Translations under genes and position numbers: made by a program | Assembly: GCF_042652345.1 (NCBI RefSeq) | Contig: NZ_JBHSJJ010000012.1 | Span: 1 to 64,000, forward strand | Reading direction: 5' to 3' | Source: Negadavirga shengliensis | Lineage (GTDB): Bacteria; Bacteroidota; Bacteroidia; Cytophagales; Cyclobacteriaceae | Length of the DNA: 64,000 nt | The notes under the pieces: generated by a model | Databases searched by the model: none | What the model was told of the DNA's origin: nothing | Seen by the model: only the letters and a program-made list of their open reading frames with translations | In this document: positions 25,399 to 34,522 of the stretch, piece after piece | How positions within the stretch are numbered: the first letter of the stretch is position 1 | How the letters are laid out: every line of letters begins with the position of its first letter

Positions 25399-25722
25399 AT
25401 GTATTCCATTTTTCTAGTACAAAGGTAAAGGTTTTTATCGAAAGCGGTTAGGCAGGCCAGGTGAAAACTCCCTTTCGATCAGAGGCCAACAATGTGACTG
25501 AGGTTCAGGTTGCCGTTTTGAAGACCAAAAAATCCGTGAAAATCCGTGGTTCATAACATCATTCTCGCCTGCATTTCGGCTTGGTCATTAACCCCCGTCT
25601 CCGACCAAAAAAGCCGTCCCCTGATCGGAGACGGCATAACCCAGCACTATGAAGAAAAGCTCTTAACAAGCTTTATCTAATTTAATAACTTCAAATTCGA
25701 GTAATTGTTATGCCATCGGCCA
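25399..25722. other. Intergenic region with terminator, no gene
   Basis: The left part is the upstream region of the DUF3109 gene. The right part is the trailer of the receptor gene and includes the terminator at 25607-25635. No further gene or RNA was recognised. Confidence 0.5.
25607..25635 (-). terminator. Intrinsic terminator of the FecA-like receptor gene
   Basis: On the minus strand GCCGTC and GACGGC pair, with additional CC/GG pairs inside, and TTTTTT follows. It lies about 90 bp after the receptor stop codon. A wider alternative stem, CCGTCTCCGA/TCGGAGACGG, spans 25595-25634. Confidence 0.75.
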
Positions 25723-28191
25723 TTAAAATCTGAATTCATATCCGGCGGTGATAAACCTCGGCAGACCCACCCTGATCCCTTGGGGTCTTCTGGTGGCGAT
25801 ATACCGCTCGTTTGTCAGGTTTTTCACCGTCAGGTTAAAGCGGCTGTTCCATTTTTTGATATCATAAGCCACCATGCCGTCCAACACCATGTAGGAAGGG
25901 ATCTGGCCGATTCTTCCATCCACAGAAGGTGCCACAGCATTGACCTCATCCGCAAATTGATTACCCACATAATTTCCCGACAGCCTCAAAGTAAGCCCTC
26001 CATTGGTTTCCAGGGTCAAGGCGGAATTGATGAACCATTCGGGAGCATAAGGCGTACGGTTGCCGTTGATATTCACATCGCCTTTGAACCGGTCTTCGGA
26101 AAAGACCGAATTCACATAGGTGGTGTTGATATCATATACGAGTTTGGTCCTTTTCATTCTAAATAACTGACTGATATCCGCTACCAAAGCTGATTCTACC
26201 CCCTGATGTAAGGTGGCACCGCCATTGACCACCCCAAACCCGATGCCTCCCGCGGATTCAGCCACGGGAATGATCTGATTGCTGAAGTCCATCCGGAAAC
26301 CCGTCATTTCCAGATACAGCCATGATGCCAATTCAGACCTAAAGCCCAGTTCAAAATTCCAGCTTCTTTCCGCCTCAAGGTCTAAAACATCCCCGGTTGA
26401 AGTAATGGCATCTTTGGTCCTGGGGGGAGCATAACCTTTATGCACGCCTCCGAAAACACTCACGCTTGTAATGGGCCAGTAGTTGAAGCCCATCCCTGGG
26501 ATAACTTCCAAAATGTTGTTTCCTGCCACCAATGTGGTGTCTCTGATACCTACGCCAGGGAAACTACGTCTGAAGATATCCCTCTCGTAGTTAAAGTTTT
26601 CGAGCCTCAGCCCCGTACTGAACACAAGTTTTTCCGTGAGGTTTATCTTATTTTGGACATAAGCACTGAATGCATGGCCGGTTCTTATCTCATCCTCAAC
26701 CAGGTCCCCGCTTTTCACGCCTGCCCGGGTCCCGTTTACCCGTTGCTCAAAAGCTCTTTCGTACAAAAACCGAGTTCCTACGATCAGGTTATTTTTTAAA
26801 TTGAAAAGATTATGATCCGCCTCCAGTCTCGGCTCGATACCGGCGACCTCAAATTGCCTGTTTCTGTTGCCCGTTCCTTCTCTCATGAATATCGCACCGC
26901 CGGGAATTTCCGTGTCGCCCCATACCATGCCCGTCCAATTAGACGGGGGGGTGTTGCCTTCATTGATGGAAAAATCCTGCCTGTTCCAGTTTCTGGTAGT
27001 GGTATACCCGTAGGCAATGGTTCTCAGTTTTACTTTGTCATTGAAACGGTATTTGTGGCTGAAGCTCAGTGAATACCTTCTCACATCCAATTGATCATCA
27101 GGAGCGAGACGGGTGTAATCCTCTCCTCCACGGTCATACATCACCTGATTGATCCCTATATAGGTCGCGTTTGAAGCTTCGTCATACACCCCCACTTTCA
27201 CACCCAGCTCCGACTTTTCACTCATGTTAAAAAGCAATTTGGTATTAAAGTCCGTGATATCAAACCGGGTAGGCCCCACATTATCCGCTCTTTTTTTAAG
27301 GAGATTAACCTGAACGCCTGTATTGCCGTACGTGTTTCCATAGCTGACCAAGCCGCTGAAAAAGCCACCCTGCCCTCCCTGGATACGGACCGCACCTTCC
27401 TGTTCCAGCGGTGGGTTGGGTGTGATATAATTCACGACACCTCCGATAGTCTGGGGTCCGTACAAAATCTGGCCCGAACCTTTCAATATCTCTATACCGG
27501 CCATTCTGTCTATTGCAGGAGAGTAATACATCTCAGGTTCTCCATACGGGGCAAGGGCTACGGGAACCCCATCCTCCATTATCAGTACAGAACGGCTTCT
27601 GTCGGGATCCAACCCGCGTATACCGATATTTACCCGCATCCCCAAACCTTCCTCATCCACTACATGGACACCGGGAGATCTTCTGAGCACTTCATTTCCA
27701 CTGATCGGCTGAATGGTCTGTATTTCCTTGTTGTCCAGATAGGAAACAGAACCCGGTACCTTGCTGAATATCCGGTCTCTGTCTGATATGACCGTAATTT
27801 GGGGCATTTCCACTCCCATTTCATCAAACGCCAGTATCAGTTCCTTTATTTCGCCGCCAATTACTGCCACTTCCCTGTAGATGGGTTTATATCCCACAGC
27901 TGATACCTTCAAGGTGTAATTCCCGTCTTCAAGGTCATAGATTCGAAAAGTCCCGTCTACATCTGTATGGGCTCCTTTTACGGTGCCCACCACATGGATG
28001 TTGGCATAAGGAACAGGCTCCCCGTCTTCCGCCATCACTGTCCCTAACAATACCAGTTGCCTGTCCGCTTTGTCGTTGGCCATCGCCGGAACCACATAGA
28101 AAACCAAAAAGAAGGTAATCAACATCGAAACGCCTACAAAAGTGATGGGATTTCGGAAAATGGAATGTATATAACTGGTTCTCATACTCAA
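25723..28191 (-). CDS. TonB-dependent receptor, FecA/ferric-dicitrate-like
   Basis: The 822-residue outer-membrane receptor has an unusually long hydrophobic leader (residues 15-40). A carboxypeptidase-like domain follows (LGTVMAEDGEPVPYANIHV), then the plug (RSPGVHVVDEEGLGMRVNIGIRG, ILYGPQTIGGVVNYITP) and a barrel ending TAGYEFRF. The plug sequence resembles the FecA group of ferric-citrate receptors, so an iron complex is the likely substrate. No partner sigma/anti-sigma pair is adjacent. A canonical Bacteroidota promoter lies 58 bp upstream and a terminator follows. I saw no Fur-box-like palindrome, so iron control is not supported by the sequence. Confidence 0.88.
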   Translation of the reverse strand: MSMRTSYIHSIFRNPITFVGVSMLITFFLVFYVVPAMANDKADRQLVLLGTVMAEDGEPVPYANIHVVGTVKGAHTDVDGTFRIYDLEDGNYTLKVSAVGYKPIYREVAVIGGEIKELILAFDEMGVEMPQITVISDRDRIFSKVPGSVSYLDNKEIQTIQPISGNEVLRRSPGVHVVDEEGLGMRVNIGIRGLDPDRSRSVLIMEDGVPVALAPYGEPEMYYSPAIDRMAGIEILKGSGQILYGPQTIGGVVNYITPNPPLEQEGAVRIQGGQGGFFSGLVSYGNTYGNTGVQVNLLKKRADNVGPTRFDITDFNTKLLFNMSEKSELGVKVGVYDEASNATYIGINQVMYDRGGEDYTRLAPDDQLDVRRYSLSFSHKYRFNDKVKLRTIAYGYTTTRNWNRQDFSINEGNTPPSNWTGMVWGDTEIPGGAIFMREGTGNRNRQFEVAGIEPRLEADHNLFNLKNNLIVGTRFLYERAFEQRVNGTRAGVKSGDLVEDEIRTGHAFSAYVQNKINLTEKLVFSTGLRLENFNYERDIFRRSFPGVGIRDTTLVAGNNILEVIPGMGFNYWPITSVSVFGGVHKGYAPPRTKDAITSTGDVLDLEAERSWNFELGFRSELASWLYLEMTGFRMDFSNQIIPVAESAGGIGFGVVNGGATLHQGVESALVADISQLFRMKRTKLVYDINTTYVNSVFSEDRFKGDVNINGNRTPYAPEWFINSALTLETNGGLTLRLSGNYVGNQFADEVNAVAPSVDGRIGQIPSYMVLDGMVAYDIKKWNSRFNLTVKNLTNERYIATRRPQGIRVGLPRFITAGYEFRF

Positions 28192-28248
28192 TTCAAGAAA
28201 AAAGACTGGGACACAATTCTTATTTAGATCAATTTTAATTTAATGCGA

Positions 28249-28279
28249 CAAAGATATTTCCTATTTAAACTTAATCCAA
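28249..28279 (-). promoter_or_regulatory. Bacteroidota sigma-type promoter for the FecA-like gene
   Basis: On the minus strand TTG (28277-28279) is followed after exactly 20 bp by TATCTTTG (28249-28256), a perfect TAnnTTTG box. The leader to the ATG would be roughly 50 nt. Confidence 0.75.
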
Positions 28280-28391
28280 ATAAGGAAGGGTGAAAACTTA
28301 TTGATTATTGCAATCGGATTTTTTTTTACATAGTTTTTAAACATCATACAATAATTTGCGTTTTCATTACCACATATGGCCTGATTTCGCT

Positions 28392-28399
28392 TACTTTTG
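28392..28399 (+). promoter_or_regulatory. -7 box of the RNase P RNA promoter
   Basis: TACTTTTG matches the TAnnTTTG consensus. It ends 3 bp before the first base of the P1 stem, as expected if transcription begins at the RNA's 5' end. No good TTG is seen at -33. Confidence 0.6.
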
Positions 28400-28401
28400 T
28401 A

Positions 28402-28787
28402 AAGTGCAAGCTGATTTGTCGCTCCGATAGCCATCGGGGAGGAAAGTCCGGGCAACATAGAGCGCCATACTTCCTAACGGGAAGGGGCCAGGTGGGTGAC
28501 TGCCTGGTTACAGCCAGTGCCACAGAAAATATACCGCCCGCCTCGGTGGGTAAGGGTGAAATGGTGGGGTAAGAGCCCACCGCTCCAATGGTGACATTGG
28601 GGGCATGGCAAACCTTATGGGTTGAAAGACCAAATAGGCTCCGGATGAAGGGCTGCTCGTCCAATCCCGACATCTCGGGAAGCCGGAGTGGGTAGGTCGA
28701 TAGACCCTTTCCGCGAGGAAAGGGCTAGATAAATGACAAATGCCCTGCTAAAACAGGGGACAGAACCCGGCTTACAGGCTTGCACTT
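28402..28787 (+). ncRNA. rnpB: RNase P RNA (type A), catalytic subunit
   Basis: The segment has the conserved blocks of bacterial RNase P RNA in order. They are GAGGAAAGTCCGGGC near 28439, the GGTAAGGGTGAAATGG region near 28550, AAGAGCCCACCG, GATAAATGACAAATGCC near 28728, and ACAGAACCCGGCTTACA near 28760. The ends AAGTGCAAGC and GCTTGCACTT pair perfectly to form P1 and are followed by a T-run that serves as terminator. RNase P removes the 5' leader of tRNA precursors. The length of about 386 nt is usual for type A. Confidence 0.96.
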
Positions 28788-28814
28788 TTTTCAATTTTAA
28801 CTATTCAGCCAACT

Positions 28815-29972
28815 ATGCCGAAAATATTGATTATCGATGATGAGAAGGTGATCAGGGCCACCTTGAAAGAGATTTTGGAATACGAGAATTATGAGATTCA
28901 TGAAGCCCAGGATGGCGAACAGGGCTTTCGAATGATTGAAGACCATGATTTTGATTTGGTACTTTGTGATATTAAAATGCCCAAAATGGACGGGATGGAG
29001 GTCCTGACCAAAGTCACTACCTTGGATAAGCAGCCACAGTTCATCATGATTTCTGCCCATGGTACCATTGAAACAGCTGTAGAAGCCACCAAGAAAGGCG
29101 CCTTTGACTTTATACCTAAGCCGCCGGACTTAAACAGGCTATTATTGACCGTAAGAAACGCGCTGGATAAGAAAAACCTGGTCAACGAAACCAAAGTCCT
29201 CAAGAAAAAGCTTTCCAAGAAATTTGATATGGTGGGCGAATCGAGAGCCATTCTACAGGTAAAAGAAACCATAGAAAAGGTGGCCCCTACCGATGCGCGT
29301 GTTTTGATTACAGGACCCAATGGAACCGGAAAAGAACTCGTGGCCCATTGGATCCATCAGAAAAGCGCGCGGGCAAATTCTCCCTTCGTCGCAGTCAACT
29401 GTGCGGCTATTCCGGCCGAATTGATTGAAAGCGAATTGTTCGGACATGAAAAAGGGTCATTTACCTCTGCCGTCAAGCAAAGGCAGGGTAAATTCGAACA
29501 GGCGCATGGCGGCTCTTTGTTTCTGGATGAAATCGGGGATATGAGCCTGTCTGCGCAGGCCAAAGTGCTGAGGGCACTCCAGGAACATAAGATCATGCGC
29601 GTAGGCGGGGACAAGGATATCAAGGTGGATGTAAGGGTATTGGCAGCTACCAACAAAGACTTGAAAAAGGAAATCGAAGAAGGAAAATTCCGGGAGGATT
29701 TGTACCACAGAATCAGCGTAATACTCATTCAGGTTCCCGCGCTAAAAGACAGGACGGAAGATATCCCTCTTTTGGTGGACAAGTTTCTCTACGACATCGC
29801 TCAGGAGTATGGCACCTCCAAAAAAGGCATAGAAGAGGACGCGCTGGAAAAGCTCAAACAGTATCCATGGACAGGTAATATCCGGGAACTAAGAAACGTC
29901 GTCGAAAGACTGGTGATATTGGGCAACAAAAAGATTACTGCCGATGATATTAAAAAGTATGCTGATTACTAA
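28815..29972 (+). CDS. NtrC-family response regulator without DNA-binding domain
   Basis: The 385-residue protein has a receiver domain (ILIIDDEKV, phosphoacceptor D in LVLCDIKMPKMDG, lysine in IPKPPDLN) and an AAA+ domain of the sigma-54 activator class. Walker A is GPNGTGKE, the Walker B region is GSLFLDEIGDM, and WTGNIRELRNVVERL follows. The loop that contacts sigma-54 is normally GAFTGA, but here it reads GSFTSA. The chain ends 12 residues after the AAA+ part (ADDIKKYADY), so the usual Fis-type HTH is absent. It may act from solution on many promoters, or have a role not tied to sigma-54. No histidine kinase gene is adjacent. Confidence 0.9.
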   Translation: MPKILIIDDEKVIRATLKEILEYENYEIHEAQDGEQGFRMIEDHDFDLVLCDIKMPKMDGMEVLTKVTTLDKQPQFIMISAHGTIETAVEATKKGAFDFIPKPPDLNRLLLTVRNALDKKNLVNETKVLKKKLSKKFDMVGESRAILQVKETIEKVAPTDARVLITGPNGTGKELVAHWIHQKSARANSPFVAVNCAAIPAELIESELFGHEKGSFTSAVKQRQGKFEQAHGGSLFLDEIGDMSLSAQAKVLRALQEHKIMRVGGDKDIKVDVRVLAATNKDLKKEIEEGKFREDLYHRISVILIQVPALKDRTEDIPLLVDKFLYDIAQEYGTSKKGIEEDALEKLKQYPWTGNIRELRNVVERLVILGNKKITADDIKKYADY

Positions 29973-29984
29973 ACCAGCATACTT
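29955..29984. terminator. Convergent-gene hairpin
   Basis: AAGTATGCTG (29955-29964) and CAGCATACTT (29975-29984) are perfect inverse copies around a 10-nt loop. The hairpin covers the stop codon of the regulator and overlaps the stop codon of the small convergent lipoprotein gene. There is no T-run, so termination strength is uncertain. Confidence 0.5.
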
Positions 29985-30102
29985 AAATGTTTGCCTCCTG
30001 CGTCTTTTCAACCTTTGCATACGCGGGACAAGGCTTGCTGGAGGCGCAGGCAGACATGGCCAAAACCGCGGAAGCCAAAATTAATACCAGAAACGTTTTC
30101 AT
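29983..30102 (-). CDS. 39-residue small lipoprotein
   Basis: A short gene encodes MKTFLVLILASAVLAMSAC followed by ASSKPCPAYAK and a charged tail ending EANI. The first 19 residues form a complete type II signal peptide with the lipobox AMSAC, so the mature lipoprotein has about 21 residues. A second cysteine sits in KPCPAY. Small lipoproteins with a C-P-A-Y motif occur in other Bacteroidota as far as I recall, but no function is known to me. The gene converges on the NtrC-like regulator and shares its terminal hairpin. Confidence 0.7.
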   Translation of the reverse strand: MKTFLVLILASAVLAMSACASSKPCPAYAKVEKTQEANI

Positions 30103-30204
30103 ATGAATATAATTTGTTTTTTTATCGGCCACATGCTTGCGTGCCGTAATTCACTTCAGCATGCAGGCATGGAACCTCGCATACCTTAAATTCATCACAG
30201 TATG

Positions 30205-30218
30205 TGACGTTTTCGTCA
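30205..30218. other. Palindrome TGACG-TTTT-CGTCA
   Basis: This 14-bp inverted repeat lies in the gap between the small lipoprotein gene and the LuxE-like gene. The spacing between its TGAC and GTCA parts is 6, not the 4 seen in the FNR-like boxes elsewhere in the window. It may be a terminator stem without T-tract, or a protein site. Confidence 0.35.
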
Positions 30219-30284
30219 TGCTCGGTTTCATGTCATAATGATTTTAATCGGTCAAATATGATTAATTACTCAAGGATTACAAAA

Positions 30285-31280
30285 TTAATTTGCCATTAAA
30301 TTACATCCTCTGATCTCACTGTTGTCCATTCTTCCCAATACTTTGAAACTCCCATCCGCGTGTACAGTACCCAAATCCTGGGTTTCAATAAAGGCACAGG
30401 AATGAAAGTTGGCCAGGTCCACCACATTGATCCCCCCCGATTTCCTGGATTCGAGGTTAAACGGGTCATGGGTATCCCGGATATAAACGCCCACCCAAGC
30501 TGATTTGGTATAAATACCTTCCCCTTTTGAATAGGCCTGCGACATCATTTCGGTCATCCCGTATTCGGAATGGATCTGTTCTGCCCCGAAGGCGGATTTC
30601 AATACATCATGGACCTCTTCACGTATCATTTCTCTCCTTCTGCCCTTCATTCCGCCGGTTTCCATGATGATGAGGTTAGGATTGGCTGGCAGCCTTGCTG
30701 CTTTTTCAGCCAAGTCCAGTAAAGCAAAGGTGACCCCTATCAAAAGGATTTTCTTTTGCCCCTCTCTTAACCGGTCCAGTTTCTCCAGCAGTGCCTCATG
30801 ATCATAAAGGTAAAAACCCGACTCCGCGGATTGGCTTTTCTTTATGAAATGGTCCACCATGGCCACCAGCGAACTGCCTTGCCGCTCCAGGTAAGAAGGC
30901 AGCAAGGCCAAAACGTGATATTGATCCAATGACCCGTAATGCGCCTCAAAAACCCGTGCCGCATGTGCCAGGTAAAAATCTTCCGACCATACGTAATGCC
31001 TGCTATTGACTGTCCCTGTGGTCCCGCTGCTGGTGTAAACCACCGGAAAGTCCGCTGATGTCCCGGTAACCACCTGATGGGTCTTAAAAAAAGAAACCGG
31101 AAGAAACGGGATATCTACAATCCTTTTGATCCCTTTAGCGTCCACTCCTCTTGCCTTTATATATGATCGATAAACCGGATTCTTTTCAGCTTGGTACCGG
31201 AACAGTTCCAAAGTTGTCCCCTCAAAATCACCTACTTGCCCCGTTTTTATTTTATCTGAAAAACTTTTGAAATATTTCAT
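30285..31280 (-). CDS. LuxE-like acyl-protein synthetase / acyl-activating enzyme
   Basis: The 331-residue protein matches the LuxE/PF04443 family of acyl-adenylating enzymes. The P-loop-like motif of the superfamily is VVYTSSGTTGTVNSRHYV. Later motifs are IIMETGGMKGRRREM and SEYGMTEMMSQAY, with DLANFHSCAFIETQDLG near the C-terminus. In luminous bacteria LuxE activates fatty acid for reduction by LuxC. No luxC or luxD homologue is nearby. In Bacteroidota this single-gene form is common, and it may activate an acyl group for polysaccharide or lipid modification. It diverges from a lipoprotein gene at 31358. Confidence 0.85.
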   Translation of the reverse strand: MKYFKSFSDKIKTGQVGDFEGTTLELFRYQAEKNPVYRSYIKARGVDAKGIKRIVDIPFLPVSFFKTHQVVTGTSADFPVVYTSSGTTGTVNSRHYVWSEDFYLAHAARVFEAHYGSLDQYHVLALLPSYLERQGSSLVAMVDHFIKKSQSAESGFYLYDHEALLEKLDRLREGQKKILLIGVTFALLDLAEKAARLPANPNLIIMETGGMKGRRREMIREEVHDVLKSAFGAEQIHSEYGMTEMMSQAYSKGEGIYTKSAWVGVYIRDTHDPFNLESRKSGGINVVDLANFHSCAFIETQDLGTVHADGSFKVLGRMDNSEIRGCNLMAN

Positions 31281-31357
31281 CGTTTATTTATTGGGAAGAA
31301 CCAAAATTTGATCATTTTTACAAAACACTGGACATTCTGTAAATTTACTGATTACCA

Positions 31358-32026
31358 ATGAAGGTTAAAAGTCATATATTTTCTCTGGTCGTGTTGCTTG
31401 GGTGTTTTTCCTGTGTCTCCCCTCCTGATAATTTCCCTTCCGTTCCTGAGATCAGTTTCAATAACGTGGAATATATTGAAACCAATGATGCTGATTCTTT
31501 AATACTTACCATCAACTTCAGGGATGCTGAGGGGGATCTGGGATTGAATCCCCGGGACATTTTCCCACCTTTTCATGAGTTGGAGTACCTTAAAGATGGG
31601 GCTGGAAATTACATCACCTATAGCAACAGGCCCCCCAACGCCCCGTCTTTTAATAACCGGGATTGGGTAATATTTCCGCTTATCAACAACGTGGAAATAA
31701 AGGACACATTATGGGTGAGGGAAAATCCGGATTATTATAATATTTTCATCAAATTTTTCATCAAAAGAAGTGGAGAATATACCGAATTTGACTGGTCAAA
31801 ACCTCCTTATTATACCACTTTCAACGGACGTTTCCCCCGTATCCTGGAAGAAGAAAGGGGGCGGGCCATCGAAGGCCAGATCCGGTACGCCATGCTTTCC
31901 CTGGGATGGAACAGCATTTTCAGAACGGATACCATCCGGCTGGATGTACAGATTCAGGATCGGGCCTTAAACAGAAGCAACATGGTATCCACACCCGATT
32001 TTACCTTGTCACAAATCAGAAGATAG
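31358..32026 (+). CDS. Unknown lipoprotein
   Basis: The 222-residue protein has a lipoprotein signal peptide ending GCFSC (cysteine at residue 19). The mature part is beta-rich and reads like an immunoglobulin-type fold: SLILTINFRDAEGDLGLNP at residues 46-64 and a later DTIRLDVQIQDRALNRS. The D-x-EGDLG motif is common in Bacteroidota surface lipoproteins of unknown role. It converges on the dehydrogenase gene at 32099 and diverges from the LuxE-like gene. No specific function is inferred. Confidence 0.75.
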   Translation: MKVKSHIFSLVVLLGCFSCVSPPDNFPSVPEISFNNVEYIETNDADSLILTINFRDAEGDLGLNPRDIFPPFHELEYLKDGAGNYITYSNRPPNAPSFNNRDWVIFPLINNVEIKDTLWVRENPDYYNIFIKFFIKRSGEYTEFDWSKPPYYTTFNGRFPRILEEERGRAIEGQIRYAMLSLGWNSIFRTDTIRLDVQIQDRALNRSNMVSTPDFTLSQIRR

Positions 32027-32098
32027 GGACTTTTTCTGGTCCTTTCATAAGTAAATTCCATTCATTGATTTTTCCTCCCGTTTTTATTATTGCCCGTA

Positions 32099-34522
32099 TC
32101 AAAACAAAGAGGGGAACTTTACAGGATCCGCCTCATGCATGATGGCATAGGCTTTTTCGATCACATCATCCACACTGGGTTTGGAAAAATAATCCCCATC
32201 TGAGGAATAGGCGGGACGATGCTCATTGGCGGCCAAGGTGGTGGGTTCCGCGTCCAGATAAAAGTAGGCTTTTTGTCCTTCTATGACCTGCTGCATCATA
32301 AATGCAGAGGCCCCTCCCGGAACATCCTCATCCGCAAAAATTACCCTGTTGGTTTTCTGAATGGATTTCAGAATGGTCTGATCCAGATCAAAAGGTATCA
32401 AGGTCTGAACATCGATCACTTCAAGTTCTATACCTACCGCGGCCAATTGCTGGGCAGCCTCCATTACTATCCTGCACATGGCCCCATAAGTCACGATGGT
32501 AATATCCGAGCCTTCCCTCAGTATTTCAGCTTTGCCCAAAGGCACTTTGAACGTACCTACGTTTGCCGGCATTTTTTCTTTCAGCCTGTACCCGTTCAAT
32601 ACCTCAATCATGAGGGCCGGCTCATCGGCTTCCATAAGGGTATTGTACATGCCCGCAGCTTGTGTCATATTCCTGGGAACACAAAGCAGTATACCCCGCA
32701 AACTGCTCAATATCATCCCTATCGGCGACCCCGAATGCCATACCCCTTCCAATCTATGTCCACGGGTCCTGATGATCAACGGCGCTTTTTGCCCGCCTTT
32801 GGTACGGTAATGCAGACAAGCCAGGTCATCGGATAAGGTCATCAAGGCATAAATGAGGTAATCCAAGTATTGTATTTCGGTGATGGGTCTTAGTCCCCTA
32901 AGCGCCGCACCTACTCCTTGACCAATGATAGAGACTTCCCTGATGCCGGTATCCGTAACCCGAAGTTCTCCATATTTCGCCTGAAGGCCCGCAAAAGCCT
33001 GGTTCACATCCCCTATTTTGCCCACATCCTCACCAATGGCAAACACCCTAGGGTCTCTCGCCAGCAGCGCATCAAAACACGCCCTGAGCACTTCCCTGCC
33101 ATCCACCATAAGCGCTTCCTCCTCGTATTGCACGGGTTCCTCTTCAATAGCCGTGGCCTTAAACGCCGATTCACTGTAAAGATGACTGCTATACCGATCC
33201 TTATTCCGAAGTTGTTGTTCCTTATACCATTTTAGAAGCTCAGCTTTCACCTCCACTGGATCGTGCCGCATCAACAAAAGAACCTTTCTCACCGTGCTGA
33301 TCACATCCATTCGAATAGGGTTCAGTGTTTGCTGAAGTTCCTGGGCGAGCTGACCCAACTCTTCCCGGTTCTGACCCTTACCTGCGGCCTTTCTTATCAG
33401 TTCCGCCGCGGCATCAAGTTCTTCCTTTATTGAGGAAGAGAAAGCTCTCCAAGCCTTTTCCTTACTCTCACGCACCTCTTTTTTTGTCTCTTGGTCGATC
33501 TTGTCAAGTTCTTCCGTGTCAGCAAAACCGTTTTCGATAATATATTTTCTGAACTGTGGGATACAGTCATATTCGGCTTCCCATTCCAATCTTTCTTTGG
33601 ATTTATACCGCTCATGCGAACCGGAGGTTGAATGCCCTTGAGGTTGGGTCATTTCGGTCACATGGATCAACACGGGAACATGCTCTTCCCTGGCGATTTT
33701 GGCAGCCTTATGATACGTCCACATCAGCGCTTCATAATCCCAGCCCTTTACCACCAGAATCTCATAGCCCTGCTTATCGCCGTCTCTTCTAAAACCCTCC
33801 AACGCCTCCGAAATACTGGATTTGGTGATTTGAAAATCATTGGTAACGGAAATACCGTAGTCATCATCCCATACAGATATGATCATAGGAACCTGCAATA
33901 CGCCGCCGGCATTGAATGTTTCAAAAAACATCCCCTCAGCCGTGGAGGCATTGCCAATGGTTCCCCACGCTATTTCGTTCCCTTTATTGGAAAATTCCTT
34001 GAACCCGTGCAAGGCTTCATTTTCTTTGTACAATTTGGAAGCATAAGCCAAGCCCACTAATTTGGGCATCTGCGCCGCTGTCGGTGAAATGTCCGCAGTG
34101 GCGTTTTTGATTTCCATCAGATTTCTCCACGTGCCGTCGGCATTCAGGGATCTGGTGGCAAAATGCCCGTTCATCAACCTGCCTCCGCTGGCTGGCTCCG
34201 CCTCCACATCCGCATGCGCATAAAGCTGGGCAAAATACTCCTGGACGGTAAGCTCGCCCACGGCAAACATAAACGTCTGGTCCCTGTAATACCCCGACCG
34301 GAAATCCCCCGGTTCAAAAAACCGCGCCATAGCAAGTTGCGCCAATTCCTTGCCATCACCAAAAATCCCGAATTTAGCTTTCCCCATGAACACTTCCTTT
34401 CTACCCATCAATGAGGCATGGCGACTCACCATAGCAGTCCGGTAATCTGCCAATACACGATCCTTGTCGTTTGTCACTGCTTTTTCTTCCGTCAATGTGG
34501 ATATTTCTTCCGTGTTCATCAA
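32099..34522 (-). CDS. Branched-chain 2-oxoacid dehydrogenase E1, alpha-beta fusion
   Basis: The 807-residue protein joins the E1-alpha and E1-beta subunits of a thiamine-diphosphate-dependent 2-oxoacid dehydrogenase. The alpha part spans about residues 1-400 (GRKEVFMGKAKFGIFGDGKE, SGYYRDQTFMFAVGE, TQPQGHSTSGSHERYKS). The beta part runs from about residue 475 (REVLRACFDALLARDPRVFAIGEDVGKIGDVNQAF, FADEDVPGGASAFMMQ). It decarboxylates branched-chain or related 2-oxoacids and transfers the acyl group to the E2 lipoyl arm. The TPP-binding GDG...N motif of the alpha part is altered to GNASTAEG...DDDYG. The gene stands alone, with the E2 and E3 genes outside the window. Confidence 0.9.
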   Translation of the reverse strand: MMNTEEISTLTEEKAVTNDKDRVLADYRTAMVSRHASLMGRKEVFMGKAKFGIFGDGKELAQLAMARFFEPGDFRSGYYRDQTFMFAVGELTVQEYFAQLYAHADVEAEPASGGRLMNGHFATRSLNADGTWRNLMEIKNATADISPTAAQMPKLVGLAYASKLYKENEALHGFKEFSNKGNEIAWGTIGNASTAEGMFFETFNAGGVLQVPMIISVWDDDYGISVTNDFQITKSSISEALEGFRRDGDKQGYEILVVKGWDYEALMWTYHKAAKIAREEHVPVLIHVTEMTQPQGHSTSGSHERYKSKERLEWEAEYDCIPQFRKYIIENGFADTEELDKIDQETKKEVRESKEKAWRAFSSSIKEELDAAAELIRKAAGKGQNREELGQLAQELQQTLNPIRMDVISTVRKVLLLMRHDPVEVKAELLKWYKEQQLRNKDRYSSHLYSESAFKATAIEEEPVQYEEEALMVDGREVLRACFDALLARDPRVFAIGEDVGKIGDVNQAFAGLQAKYGELRVTDTGIREVSIIGQGVGAALRGLRPITEIQYLDYLIYALMTLSDDLACLHYRTKGGQKAPLIIRTRGHRLEGVWHSGSPIGMILSSLRGILLCVPRNMTQAAGMYNTLMEADEPALMIEVLNGYRLKEKMPANVGTFKVPLGKAEILREGSDITIVTYGAMCRIVMEAAQQLAAVGIELEVIDVQTLIPFDLDQTILKSIQKTNRVIFADEDVPGGASAFMMQQVIEGQKAYFYLDAEPTTLAANEHRPAYSSDGDYFSKPSVDDVIEKAYAIMHEADPVKFPSLF

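Noticed and set aside
28192..28248. Fur box or cobalamin riboswitch before the FecA-like gene
   Set aside because: The region is short and shows no such motif; only a housekeeping-type promoter is seen.
28344..28673. 109-codon minus-strand frame
   Set aside because: It is antisense to the RNase P RNA gene.
30205..30218. Possible further FNR-type box
   Set aside because: TGAC and GTCA are separated by 6 rather than 4 bases, so it does not match the three sites found elsewhere.
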